This document shows, piece by piece, positions 27,851-35,308 of a stretch of DNA of 37,360 nt. The stretch is from Sunxiuqinia sp. (GTDB lineage Bacteria > Bacteroidota > Bacteroidia > Bacteroidales > Prolixibacteraceae), in assembly GCA_024635605.1 (NCBI GenBank), contig JAGXIR010000090.1, positions 1 through 37,360 of the forward strand, written 5' to 3'. The notes beneath the pieces are model-generated. The model was not told the DNA's origin. It made no database searches and saw nothing but the letters and a program-made list of their open reading frames with translations. A program made the translations under genes and the position numbers. Position 1 is the first letter of the stretch, and each line of letters begins with the position of its first letter.

Positions 27851-28444
27851 TTGAAACTCTATATCAAATACATGGTAAGCAACCGCTGCAAGATAGTGGT
27901 AAAAGAAGACCTCAAAAGGCTTGGACTACACTTCATTATGATCGATTTAGGCGAGGTTGAAATTATGGAGAACATCTCTGAAGAACAGCGCGAGCAGATA
28001 AAAATTGCTTTGCTCAATTCAGGATTTGAACTATTGGATAGTAAAAGAGCTGTTTTGATTGAAAAGATTAAAAATATAATCATCGAAATGGTCCACCATT
28101 CAGATGAATTAATCAAAATTAACTTTTCCAACTTCTTAAGTGAAAAATTAAACCACGATTACACCTATCTCGCCAACTTATTTTCAGCAATACAAGGAAT
28201 GACGATTGAGCAATTCATTATCGCGCATAAAATTGAGCGAATTAAAGAATTGATTATTTACGGCGAGCTGAACATTACAGAGATTGCATGGAAGATGAAT
28301 TACAGCAGTGTGGCCCATTTATCCAATCAATTTAAGAAAATGACGGGCCTTACTCCTTCGCACTTTAAAAAGATGAAGGATCAAAGACGTAATCCGATTG
28401 AAGATATCGGAATTTTAACGGATAACGCTGGCGCTAAAAACTAG
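27851..28444 (+). CDS. AraC-family transcriptional regulator
   Basis: The start is placed at TTG 27851 (LKLYIKYMVSNRCK), which keeps the N-terminal IKYMVS segment I recognise in Bacteroidota relatives and has GGAG upstream. GTG 27827 or ATG 27872 are alternatives. About 197 residues. The N-terminal about 95 residues form a small domain (RCKIVVKEDLKRLGLHFIMIDLGEVEI) with no sugar-binding cupin and no receiver. Residues about 100-185 are a two-HTH AraC DNA-binding domain: DYTYLANLFSAIQGMTIEQFI, then LNITEIAWKMNYSSVAHLSNQFKKMTGLTPSHFK. It is five bases before the hybrid kinase gene, so one operon. The 21-bp direct repeats upstream fit self-regulation by such a protein. Target range is inferred, not shown. 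Confidence 0.9.
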   Translation: MKLYIKYMVSNRCKIVVKEDLKRLGLHFIMIDLGEVEIMENISEEQREQIKIALLNSGFELLDSKRAVLIEKIKNIIIEMVHHSDELIKINFSNFLSEKLNHDYTYLANLFSAIQGMTIEQFIIAHKIERIKELIIYGELNITEIAWKMNYSSVAHLSNQFKKMTGLTPSHFKKMKDQRRNPIEDIGILTDNAGAKN

Positions 28445-28449
28445 ATAAA

Positions 28450-31047
28450 ATGGAACGAACGAGGTCGCACCAATCACAATACGCCAGCAGTTTGATAGAA
28501 GCCAGTCTGGATCCACTGATTACCATCAGCACAGAAGGTAAAATCATGGATATGAACCATGCAATGGTGGACATTACCGGCATAAAACGTAAAAATCTGA
28601 TCGGCTCTGATTTCTGCGATTATTTCACCGAACCAAAAAAGGCACAGAAAATATATCAGGAAGTGTTTGCAGATGGATCGGTGAGTAATTTCCCACTTAC
28701 GTTTTGTCATGAAAACGGGAAATTGACCGATGTATTATTCAACGGATCGGTTTATAAAGATGAAGATGGACAAGTGTTGGGTGCGGTTGTAGTGGCACGC
28801 GATAATGCTGAACAAAAATGGGCCAAAGAATTGCAGATCGCCAACAAAGAGCTTGTTTTGCAAAACAAGGAAACTGCAAAACGCACGGCAGAGCTAATCA
28901 TTGCCAACAAAGAACTTGCCTTTCAAAATAAGGAAAAGAAAAAACGCGCGAAAGAATTAATCAGAGCTGAAATAGAACTTGACTATCAGAGCGAAGAGAA
29001 AGAAAACCAATCAGTTGAAAATAAAGCACTTGAAGCATTAAGCTATTCTTTAAAATTAGCTTCAAAGTATTCGCTCAGCTTGATTGAAGCAAGTCGCGAC
29101 CCCTTGGTTGTGATTAGCCCTAAGGGCAAAATCACCGATATGAACGAGGCATTGGTAAACATTACCGGGGTATCGCGCAATGAACTGAAAGAAACCGACT
29201 TCCACGATTATTTTACTGAGCCACAAAAAGCACGTCAGGTTTATCAGGAAGTATTTGCAAAAGAATCGGTTGCCGACTCGCCACTAACGCTTCGCCACGC
29301 GAATGGAAAACTGACCGATGTTCTGTTTAACGGTTCGGTTTACACCGACGACCGGGGAAATGTGTTGGGCGCGGTGATTGTTGCCCGCGATGTGACAGAG
29401 CAAAAACGGATTGCAAATGAATTAACCGAAGCCATTGTATTTGCCGAACTGGCTGTTGATATTGCTGAAGATGCCAAAATAAAAGCTGAGCGCGCCGCAC
29501 GGATTGCCGAAAATGCGGTGAAAGCCAAACAGCAGTTTTTGTCGAATATGAGCCATGAAATCCGGACCCCCATGAATGCAATTATCGGATTCACGAAAGT
29601 ATTGCTAAAGACCGGAATGACTGCCAAACAAAAGGAATACCTGGCAGCCATTAAGCTGAGTGGCGATGCATTAATTGTGTTGATCAACGATATCCTCGAT
29701 CTGGCAAAAGTGGATGCCGGGAAAATGACTTTCGAACAAACCCCCTTCAAAATGGGGGCTTCTATTTCGGCCATGCTTCATTTGTTTGAAACAAAAATTC
29801 ACGAAAAAAATCTAAAATTGGTAACGGAATACGGCAAGAATATTCCTGAAGTTTTGGTTGGCGACCCAGTCCGCCTGCACCAGATTATTTTAAACCTGGT
29901 GGGCAATGCGGTTAAATTTACAACCAAAGGGAAAATTACTGTTGATGTAAGTTTACTAAGCGAAGATGAGAAAACAGCAACCGTCCAATTTTCAGTTACT
30001 GATACTGGAATTGGGATAGCGGAAGAAAAAATAGAAAAAATATTTGAGAACTTTCAGCAGGCAACAAGCGGAACTTCGCGCATCTATGGAGGAACCGGCT
30101 TAGGCTTGGCCATTGTTAAACAACTGGTTGAATCACAAGGAGGAACTATTACAGTAAAAAGCGCAGTTGGCCAGGGCTCAACATTTAGCTTTGTACTAAG
30201 TTTCCTGAAAACTACTGAAGATGCTGAATTAGATTTAGAGATAATTGAATTGGACAGCGAACTTGAAAATATAACTGTCCTGGTCGTTGAAGACATCGTT
30301 CTCAACCAACTACTGATGAGAACCTTGCTTGAAGATTTCGGATTTGCACTCGATATTGCCGAGAATGGAAAAATTGCCATTGAAAAGCTACGGGCTAAAA
30401 CCTACGATGTTATTTTAATGGACTTGCAGATGCCCGAAATGAATGGGTTTGATGCAACTGATTACATCCGCAACACCATGCATTTGCAAATCCCGATCAT
30501 CGCCCTAACAGCCGATGTGACCACCGTTGATTTGGCAAAATGCAAGGCAGTTGGAATGGATGATTACATCGCCAAGCCAGTTGACGAACGCTTATTGTAT
30601 AGTAAAATAATTGCATTCCTTAAAAAACCAACTCCAAAAAAACACAGCGAATCGCAAGCGGAAATCTTCGATGAAGTTATCGTAAATAGCTGTATTGATT
30701 TAGCGTATTTAAATGCTCGTACCAAATCGCATCCGAAACTAATGATGGAAATGATTTCGGCTTACCTGGAACAAACACCGTCCTTAATTTCAAACATGAA
30801 AGAGAGCTTGATCGACAAAGACTGGAACCTACTGTACGCTTCCGTTCATAAAATGATCCCTTCTTTTTCAATCATGGGTATGGGAATCGATTCCGAAAAC
30901 ATGGCAAAAAGAGTTCAGGAATATGCCAGCACACAGAAACAAACAGAAGAAATATCCGAGCTGGCATTGCAACTTGAAACCACTTGCACACAGGCATGTA
31001 ACGAATTAAAAGTAGAGTTAAACCGGATAAAAACCACCTTATCATGA
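28450..31047 (+). CDS. Hybrid sensor histidine kinase (PAS-PAS-HisKA-HATPase-REC-Hpt)
   Basis: 865 residues, soluble: no signal or membrane helix is seen. PAS1 spans about 10-120 and PAS2 about 207-320. The two are near-duplicates (DYFTEP, KLTDVLFNGSVY and LGAV[VI]VARD in both). Between them lie three tandem units of about 23 residues (AKELQIANKELVLQNKE and following), a coiled-coil linker common in Bacteroidota kinases. HisKA has the phospho-His 369 in MSHEIRTPMNAIIGF. HATPase shows NLVGNAVKF, DTGIGI and GGTGLGLAI. The receiver has acidic VVED, phospho-Asp 658 in ILMDLQMPEMNG and Lys 709. A C-terminal Hpt domain has His 800 (ASVHKMIPSFS), without the common K-x-S-S context. PAS folds may sense redox or small ligands. 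It shares an operon with the AraC regulator and the next receiver. Confidence 0.95.
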   Translation: MERTRSHQSQYASSLIEASLDPLITISTEGKIMDMNHAMVDITGIKRKNLIGSDFCDYFTEPKKAQKIYQEVFADGSVSNFPLTFCHENGKLTDVLFNGSVYKDEDGQVLGAVVVARDNAEQKWAKELQIANKELVLQNKETAKRTAELIIANKELAFQNKEKKKRAKELIRAEIELDYQSEEKENQSVENKALEALSYSLKLASKYSLSLIEASRDPLVVISPKGKITDMNEALVNITGVSRNELKETDFHDYFTEPQKARQVYQEVFAKESVADSPLTLRHANGKLTDVLFNGSVYTDDRGNVLGAVIVARDVTEQKRIANELTEAIVFAELAVDIAEDAKIKAERAARIAENAVKAKQQFLSNMSHEIRTPMNAIIGFTKVLLKTGMTAKQKEYLAAIKLSGDALIVLINDILDLAKVDAGKMTFEQTPFKMGASISAMLHLFETKIHEKNLKLVTEYGKNIPEVLVGDPVRLHQIILNLVGNAVKFTTKGKITVDVSLLSEDEKTATVQFSVTDTGIGIAEEKIEKIFENFQQATSGTSRIYGGTGLGLAIVKQLVESQGGTITVKSAVGQGSTFSFVLSFLKTTEDAELDLEIIELDSELENITVLVVEDIVLNQLLMRTLLEDFGFALDIAENGKIAIEKLRAKTYDVILMDLQMPEMNGFDATDYIRNTMHLQIPIIALTADVTTVDLAKCKAVGMDDYIAKPVDERLLYSKIIAFLKKPTPKKHSESQAEIFDEVIVNSCIDLAYLNARTKSHPKLMMEMISAYLEQTPSLISNMKESLIDKDWNLLYASVHKMIPSFSIMGMGIDSENMAKRVQEYASTQKQTEEISELALQLETTCTQACNELKVELNRIKTTLS

Positions 31048-31475
31048 ACAAAAATAAAATAAAACTTTTCCTGGTCGATGACGATGCTGTGTTCCTAAAA
31101 CTACTGGAAATCGAATTCATGGAACAAGCTGATCTTGATATTGAAACCTTTGCTACCGGTGAGCTTTGTATTGAAAGTTTATCGCACCATCCTGATGTGA
31201 TCATTTTAGATTATTTTCTGGACGGGGTTGACCGGGACGCGATCAATGGGATCGACACACTGGATAAGATCAAAGCTTTCAACCTGGATATTCCGGTGAT
31301 CATGTTATCTTCTCAGGACAAAATTGACGTAGCCATCGACTGTATGCACCACAAGGCAACTGATTATGTTGTTAAAAGCGAAACCGCCTTCCTGCGCTTG
31401 AAAAAAATCATCTCAACCATTTTAGAAACTCAAAAACTCGAAAAGCAGTTAAACTGGTACATGGATCGAATGTGA
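31044..31475 (+). CDS. Single-domain response regulator
   Basis: 143 residues made of one receiver domain: acidic pocket LVDDDA, phospho-accepting Asp56 in VIILDYFLDG, Ser/Thr at LSSQDK and Lys111 in DYVVKSE. The extra loop DGVDRDAINGIDTLDKI is slightly longer than usual. No output domain follows, so it would act by phosphotransfer or protein contact. Its ATG overlaps the end of the kinase gene by 4 bases, so it is translationally coupled to the kinase. Phosphate from the kinase Hpt domain is the obvious input. How the signal then reaches the AraC protein is not evident. A weak AAAACC...GGTTTT hairpin at about 31500-31526 may end the operon. Confidence 0.93.
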   Translation: MNKNKIKLFLVDDDAVFLKLLEIEFMEQADLDIETFATGELCIESLSHHPDVIILDYFLDGVDRDAINGIDTLDKIKAFNLDIPVIMLSSQDKIDVAIDCMHHKATDYVVKSETAFLRLKKIISTILETQKLEKQLNWYMDRM

Positions 31476-31551
31476 TCAATCTATGTTTAGCGACCTACTT
31501 AAAACCTTTGGAATATAGGGGTTTTCTTATTTGAACCATCGACCTGATAAT

Positions 31552-31617
31552 GTGTGAATGATGTAATTATTTTCCAAAATTGTGTAATGCTTTTGGGTTT
31601 GAATTGGCTGACCTTTG
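31552..31617 (+). promoter_or_regulatory. Putative AraC-type operator/promoter (site 2)
   Basis: The upstream half-site TGATGTAAT (31559-31567) and the downstream TTGTGTAAT (31580-31588) are 21 bp apart. A CTTTG core begins at 31613, 33 bp from the second half-site start. The bases before the first half-site (GTGTGAAT) are also shared with site 3, and GTGAAT with site 1. Confidence 0.65.
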
Positions 31618-31654
31618 AAAGGTGAAAATACATTCACAAATTAAATTTATCCAA

Positions 31655-32020
31655 ATGAGAAAAATAACACTGACCTTAATGGCAGCATTCCTGCTGCTTT
31701 TATTTTCGCCAGACCAATTGAGAGCTGACACAGAAACCGCCACGATTCCAAACAAGGTTGAAACCGAAACAAGCACAACCGAGACTGTTAATTCAGCAGA
31801 AGCCAATGCCCGGATCGACCGGTTAATGGAAATAAAAGTGATGGATGTGTCAACACTAACTGCTTCTGAAAAGCGGGTGCTTCGCAAAGAAGTTCGCTCA
31901 ATAAGATCTGAGATGAAAGCCAATGGCGAAACTGCTGTTGCCGATAGCCGAAATAATGGAATTTACCTTTCAGCGGGAGGACTAATCATTGTCATACTAC
32001 TGCTTGTCCTTTTGCTTTAA
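31655..32020 (+). CDS. Small exported membrane-anchored protein, Bacteroidota-specific type
   Basis: 121 residues from ATG 31655; the track begins at a GTG 33 bases earlier. An N-terminal signal segment (RKITLTLMAAFLLLLFSPDQLRA) is followed by a Thr/Glu-rich linker. A conserved-looking helix comes next (RIDRLMEIKVMDVSTLTASEKRVLRKEVRSI), with a C-terminal transmembrane segment (GGLIIVILLLVLLL) ending at the stop. I recognise the pattern LMEI...MD...L...EK..LRKEVR from hypothetical Bacteroidota proteins but know no function. The TM tail suggests inner-membrane attachment. It is the first gene of a run of tiny membrane proteins and lies directly behind operator site 2, which makes it a likely regulon member. 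Confidence 0.8.
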   Translation: MRKITLTLMAAFLLLLFSPDQLRADTETATIPNKVETETSTTETVNSAEANARIDRLMEIKVMDVSTLTASEKRVLRKEVRSIRSEMKANGETAVADSRNNGIYLSAGGLIIVILLLVLLL

Positions 32021-32069
32021 GTATTGAAGTGAAGATTGATTTTTGTATAAACCAAAAAAATAAATAGTC

Positions 32070-32225
32070 ATGGGAAATTTACTCTATATCGTTGCCGTTG
32101 TATTGATCATTTTGTGGTTGGTCGGATTTGTTGGCTACAATGCTGGAGGGATCATACACATTTTGCTGGTTATTGCCATCATTGCAGTCATCCTGAGAGT
32201 GATTCAGGGACGAAGGGTACTTTAA
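32070..32225 (+). CDS. lmo0937-family small membrane protein
   Basis: 51 residues, absent from the ORF track because of its size. The text GNLLYIVAVVLIILWLVGF...AGGIIHILLVIAIIAVILRVI matches the small two-helix lmo0937-type membrane proteins as I know them: a first helix, a short Gly/Asn turn, a second helix and a basic tail (QGRRVL). It would sit in the inner membrane. Function is unknown; homologues often accompany general-stress genes. It lies 50 bases after the exported protein gene and one base before the next gene, so probably the same transcript. Confidence 0.85.
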   Translation: MGNLLYIVAVVLIILWLVGFVGYNAGGIIHILLVIAIIAVILRVIQGRRVL

Positions 32226-32226
32226 G

Positions 32227-32436
32227 ATGAAGACCTTAGGGATTGTCCTTATCGGACTCGGAATAATTATGATGGTATATACCGGATTCAATTATGTAAC
32301 CAAAGAAAAGGTGGTTGACTTGGGCCCGATTGAAATAAACTCTGAAAAAAACCATCCGGTTCAGTGGTCGCCAATCGTTGGCTTAGTACTAATTGTTGGA
32401 GGCATTGTTGTTGTTGCTGTTGATAAGAAGAAATAA
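32227..32436 (+). CDS. Small two-helix membrane protein, unknown
   Basis: 69 residues. The N-terminal helix is KTLGIVLIGLGIIMMVYTGF. A charged loop (KEKVVDLGPIEINSEKNHPVQW) follows, then a second helix PIVGLVLIVGGIVVVAV and a KKK tail. The basic ends suggest both termini are cytosolic, with the loop outside. The gene starts one base after the lmo0937-like stop, so it is translationally linked. I do not recognise a named family. Similar small proteins occur near CsbD and YtxH genes in other Bacteroidota. Confidence 0.8.
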   Translation: MKTLGIVLIGLGIIMMVYTGFNYVTKEKVVDLGPIEINSEKNHPVQWSPIVGLVLIVGGIVVVAVDKKK

Positions 32437-32471
32437 CAGAAAACTTCAACCAAAATATTTCCAAATTATTC

Positions 32472-32525
32472 GATTCATGAATGCCGTATGTGGATTATTT
32501 ACAATCCATTACACATTCATGAATC
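32472..32525. repeat. Long imperfect inverted repeat between small membrane protein genes
   Basis: GATTCATGAATG (32472-32483) is perfectly complementary to CATTCATGAATC (32514-32525). Inside, TGGATT and AATCCA pair again. A 54-base hairpin or a binding site for a dimeric regulator is possible. No T-run follows, so a terminator is less likely. Confidence 0.6.
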
Positions 32526-32564
32526 ATTTAATATCGTTTCACTAACTTTTAAAAATTAGTTCAT

Positions 32565-32750
32565 ATGCCTTTATTATCTATTCTGATTGTAATCATTGTT
32601 GTGGGTGTTCTTTTGTGGATTATCAATTCATTCATTCCAATGGATCGTAAGATCAAACAAATTTTCAATATTGTCGTTGTGATTGCCCTTGTTATTTGGC
32701 TTCTCAAAGCGTTTGGAGTGTTCACATACCTGACGAACATCCAGATTTAA
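32565..32750 (+). CDS. Thivi_2564-family small membrane protein
   Basis: 61 residues: PLLSILIVIIVVGVLLWIINSFIPMDRKIKQIFNIVVVIALVIWLLKAFG. Two hydrophobic helices flank a short loop (FIPMDRKIKQ). The pattern VGVLLWxIN..IPMD.KIK.I.N is that of Thivi_2564-type proteins as I know them. It would be an inner-membrane protein of unknown function. It is separated from the previous gene by the hairpin at 32472-32525, so it may have its own promoter. It continues the cluster of miniature membrane proteins. Confidence 0.85.
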   Translation: MPLLSILIVIIVVGVLLWIINSFIPMDRKIKQIFNIVVVIALVIWLLKAFGVFTYLTNIQI

Positions 32751-32782
32751 ATCAGGCATCCTCCTACGAAAAAATAAAAACA

Positions 32783-32977
32783 ATGAATCTTAAAAGAATC
32801 TTTGGCACTGTTCTTACAGTACTTGGAATAGGTGGACTTATTTATGCTGCCGTGTTGTTCGTGAATGGCGCCGGTGAATCAAAAGACCTTAAAGCACTTG
32901 TTATTTATGGGATACTCGGTTTTGTGTTCTTTATTGCAGGTATTAGCTTAATACGCACAACAAAAGATGAATCATAG
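32783..32977 (+). CDS. Small two-helix membrane protein, unknown
   Basis: 64 residues from ATG 32783; the track starts in frame at 32696 inside the preceding gene, which is unlikely. Helix one is FGTVLTVLGIGGLIYAAVLFV, the loop is NGAGESKDLKA, and helix two is LVIYGILGFVFFIAGISLI, with a charged C-terminal tail (RTTKDES). The two-helix hairpin resembles the other miniature membrane proteins just upstream in plan but not in sequence. No function is known to me. It follows the Thivi_2564-like gene by 32 bases and is probably co-transcribed. Confidence 0.75.
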   Translation: MNLKRIFGTVLTVLGIGGLIYAAVLFVNGAGESKDLKALVIYGILGFVFFIAGISLIRTTKDES

Positions 32978-33001
32978 AATTGCTATTCAATGTAAACTAA
33001 A

Positions 33002-33041
33002 AAACTGTTTAAAATTTGAACAGTTTAAAAAAACCTGTTCA
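33002..33041 (+). promoter_or_regulatory. Overlapping alternative hairpins at the GH130 start
   Basis: AAACTGTT (33002-33009) pairs with AACAGTTT (33019-33026). TGAACAG (33017-33023) pairs with CTGTTCA (33035-33041), whose last base is the first base of the start codon. Both hairpins use the same AACAG, so only one can form at a time. A leader switch affecting translation is possible, but the stems are short and AT-rich. Confidence 0.4.
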
Positions 33042-34642
33042 TGCAAGTAAACGTACTCAGAAAAAATTTGATATTTACGCCCGACCCTTCCAGAATAATT
33101 GCCCGGTTTCTATTTTTAAATGATGAACGATCGGCTAATCTCATCCGGAAGGTGCTGGCTATGCCCGAGAAGGAAGTCAACATTGCCATAAGCCAGTTAC
33201 TTAGGGGGTATTCGAGGCGGCACCGGAATATTTCACGAATATTTGAGAAGCATTTTGCCCGTCTGGCTCCCGTATTTGAAAAGATTGAAATCAATGAAGA
33301 AGATCTGAGCCCTGCTCAGAAAATACTGATCGGTTCATATTTCACGATGGAATATTCCATTGAATCAGCAGCATTTTTTAATCCATCCGTCGTCGAAGAT
33401 CCTGACCAATCGGGAATAATGGACAACGAAAAAAGGGTCATCTTAAGTTTCCGGGCAACTGGCGAAGGCCATATTTCGTCCATTGTTTTCCGCACCGGAA
33501 TTCTTGACAAAAACAATGACCTGAGTGTTGAACCCGTGGGAAAGATGCTGGCCGAGGCCGCGGTAATTAAACGGAATTTCTACGATAAAAAGACTTTTCA
33601 GGAAAAATTAGCTGAAATGAATAAAGCTGATAATAATATTCCTGCTGCTAGTCTTGACGAACATAGCCAAAACCCTGACCAGGAACAGGAGAATGTAGTT
33701 CCTCCAGTCATTTTTGACCGTCCCAAGGCCATCCAAAAGTCTGAAAATGTCGTTTCCGCTGATTTCATTCTGGATAAGCTTGGAGAAAATTTCACCTATG
33801 GTGAACTAATGAAGAACCTCTCCCTTGCAATAAAAAGCCCTGATATTTCGGAAGATAAAATTAAAGTATTGAACCAGTTAATGAGTTTGGCTTCATCGCA
33901 TTACGAGGTTAATTTCTCCATTGATTCGGCCATTTCTGAGCGGGTTATTTTCCCCGTTTCGGCAACAGAGCAAAAAGGGATTGAAGATGCCCGCTTTGTC
34001 AAATTCACCGATGACAATGGCGAAATAGCCTACTATGCCACCTATACCGCTTATGATGGGGTTGCCATTCTGCCAAAGTTGATCAAAACAACTGATTTTT
34101 ATAATTTCAAGATTTTGCCGATCAACGGCGAGCTCGCCCGCAACAAAGGAATGGCTTTGTTTCCGCGGAAGATAAGAGGTAAATACGCCATGTTGTGCCG
34201 GATGGACGCTGTAAACAACTACATCGCTTATTCTGACAATATCAATATTTGGCGTGAAGCAAAACTCACGCAACAGCCTAAATATCCCTGGGATTTGGTG
34301 CAAATGGGCAATGCAGGATCGCCAATCGAAACGGAAGACGGCTGGCTGGTAATTACCCATGCCGTTGGACCCATGCGAGAGTATAAACTGGGGGCATCCT
34401 TGTTTGACCTGGAGAATCCGGAAATTGAAATTGGCAGGTTGAAGGACCCGTTGATGGCACCCAATGAATCAGAAAGAGAAGGTTATGTACCAAATGTAAT
34501 TTACTCCTGTGGTTCAATTATTCATAACAACGAGCTGATTATTCCTTATGCCATGTCCGACCATTCATCAACATACGCAACAGTTAATCTCAGGGAATTG
34601 CTCGACGAATTGAAGGCTTCAGGTAAATCTAACCAGAATTAA
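33041..34642 (+). CDS. Glycoside hydrolase family 130-like protein (mannoside phosphorylase type)
   Basis: 533 residues, no signal peptide, hence cytosolic. The C-terminal about 300 residues look like the five-bladed GH130 propeller: EDARFVKFTDDNGEIAYYATYTAYDG, ARNKGMALFPRKIRGKYAMLCR, WDLVQMGNAGSPIETEDGWLVITHAVG, and the late PYAMSDHSSTYATV. The N-terminal about 190 residues (VNVLRKNLIFTPDPSRIIARFL) are an extension found in one GH130 subgroup. Known members phosphorolyse or hydrolyse beta-mannosides. Substrate here cannot be told, and phosphorylase versus hydrolase is open. It stands amid stress genes, not in a sugar-utilisation locus, which is unusual. The GH38-like gene is about 7.5 kb away. 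Confidence 0.88.
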   Translation: MQVNVLRKNLIFTPDPSRIIARFLFLNDERSANLIRKVLAMPEKEVNIAISQLLRGYSRRHRNISRIFEKHFARLAPVFEKIEINEEDLSPAQKILIGSYFTMEYSIESAAFFNPSVVEDPDQSGIMDNEKRVILSFRATGEGHISSIVFRTGILDKNNDLSVEPVGKMLAEAAVIKRNFYDKKTFQEKLAEMNKADNNIPAASLDEHSQNPDQEQENVVPPVIFDRPKAIQKSENVVSADFILDKLGENFTYGELMKNLSLAIKSPDISEDKIKVLNQLMSLASSHYEVNFSIDSAISERVIFPVSATEQKGIEDARFVKFTDDNGEIAYYATYTAYDGVAILPKLIKTTDFYNFKILPINGELARNKGMALFPRKIRGKYAMLCRMDAVNNYIAYSDNINIWREAKLTQQPKYPWDLVQMGNAGSPIETEDGWLVITHAVGPMREYKLGASLFDLENPEIEIGRLKDPLMAPNESEREGYVPNVIYSCGSIIHNNELIIPYAMSDHSSTYATVNLRELLDELKASGKSNQN

Positions 34643-34732
34643 GGTCACGGACCTATTTGATATTTTCGGTTTCGCTTCTATCACAAATTGTTAAAGACTC
34701 GAAACATGACAATAAATTATTCGCAGTACTTA
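34637..34732 (+). repeat. Long inverted repeat, right copy (B)
   Basis: The partner of 22671-22766 in opposite orientation. It begins six bases before the GH130 stop codon ends and finishes 11 bases before the ATG of the CsbD-like gene. It therefore fills the whole intergenic space and must include any promoter of that gene. Confidence 0.85.
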
Positions 34733-34743
34733 AATACACCAAA

Positions 34744-34950
34744 ATGAAAACGTCAGAATTTAAAGGAAACTTGAGCATAGAGAAAGCCAAACTTAAACAG
34801 AAGTTTGCAAGTTTAACCGATGATGATCTGTTGCTTGAAGAAGGCAGGGCAGAAGAAATATCTGGAAAACATCAGTCCATGCTTTTCCAAACGGAAGAAG
34901 AATTGGACAAAATTATCTCAACGCTATCAGACGGCGACAGAAATTTATAG
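34744..34950 (+). CDS. CsbD-like general stress protein, copy 1
   Basis: 68 residues from ATG 34744; the track start at 34657 lies within the repeat. A small, highly charged helical protein with the CsbD core: a leading EFKGNLSIEKAKLKQKFASLTDDDLLLEEGRAEEISGKHQ, then an EEELDKII helix. The LTDDDL...GK pattern is diagnostic of CsbD. In Bacillus the namesake gene is a sigma-B-type stress gene; molecular function is unknown. The N-terminal W of classic CsbD is missing. It follows inverted-repeat copy B, and a second CsbD-like gene lies 460 bases downstream. Confidence 0.82.
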   Translation: MKTSEFKGNLSIEKAKLKQKFASLTDDDLLLEEGRAEEISGKHQSMLFQTEEELDKIISTLSDGDRNL

Positions 34951-35019
34951 TACCTGCTGAAAATAGTCAGTGGATTACAAATTAAGTGATCAGAACAATT
35001 AATTATCGCATTTTAAAAG

Positions 35020-35110
35020 TTCACTCACCCCAAGCCGCCTGAAGGCGATTTCTCCCCTCTCTACATGTAGAGAGGGGAAGAGCAAGCATTGCGAGCGAGG
35101 GGTGAGTCAA
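35020..35110. repeat. Palindromic intergenic element with nested inverted repeats
   Basis: Outer arms ACTCACCCC (35023-35031) and GGGGTGAGT (35099-35107) enclose a perfect 24-bp palindrome at 35054-35077, each half being CCCCTCTCTACA or its complement. Between the palindrome and the right arm, CATTGCGAGCGAGG resembles common REP-type intergenic repeats. Probably a non-autonomous dispersed repeat; only one copy is in the window. Confidence 0.7.
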
Positions 35111-35308
35111 AGAATTATAAATTACGAATACAACAGTTTATTATTCATACGACTTAGCAAGGGACTTTAGATACTCCTTGTTGCATTTCAGATAAGTTGT
35201 TTCCCTCTACGATTTTGAAACCCGAGCTGGCTATTTCAAAACCAACCAAACCCTTAAAGAATCGAATGCAAATAAAAAATTTCTTGCACGCGTAGCACTA
35301 CTTATAAT

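Noticed and set aside
33893-34360. 155-residue ORF on the minus strand
   Set aside because: Antisense of the GH130 gene; the sense frame has the conserved propeller text.
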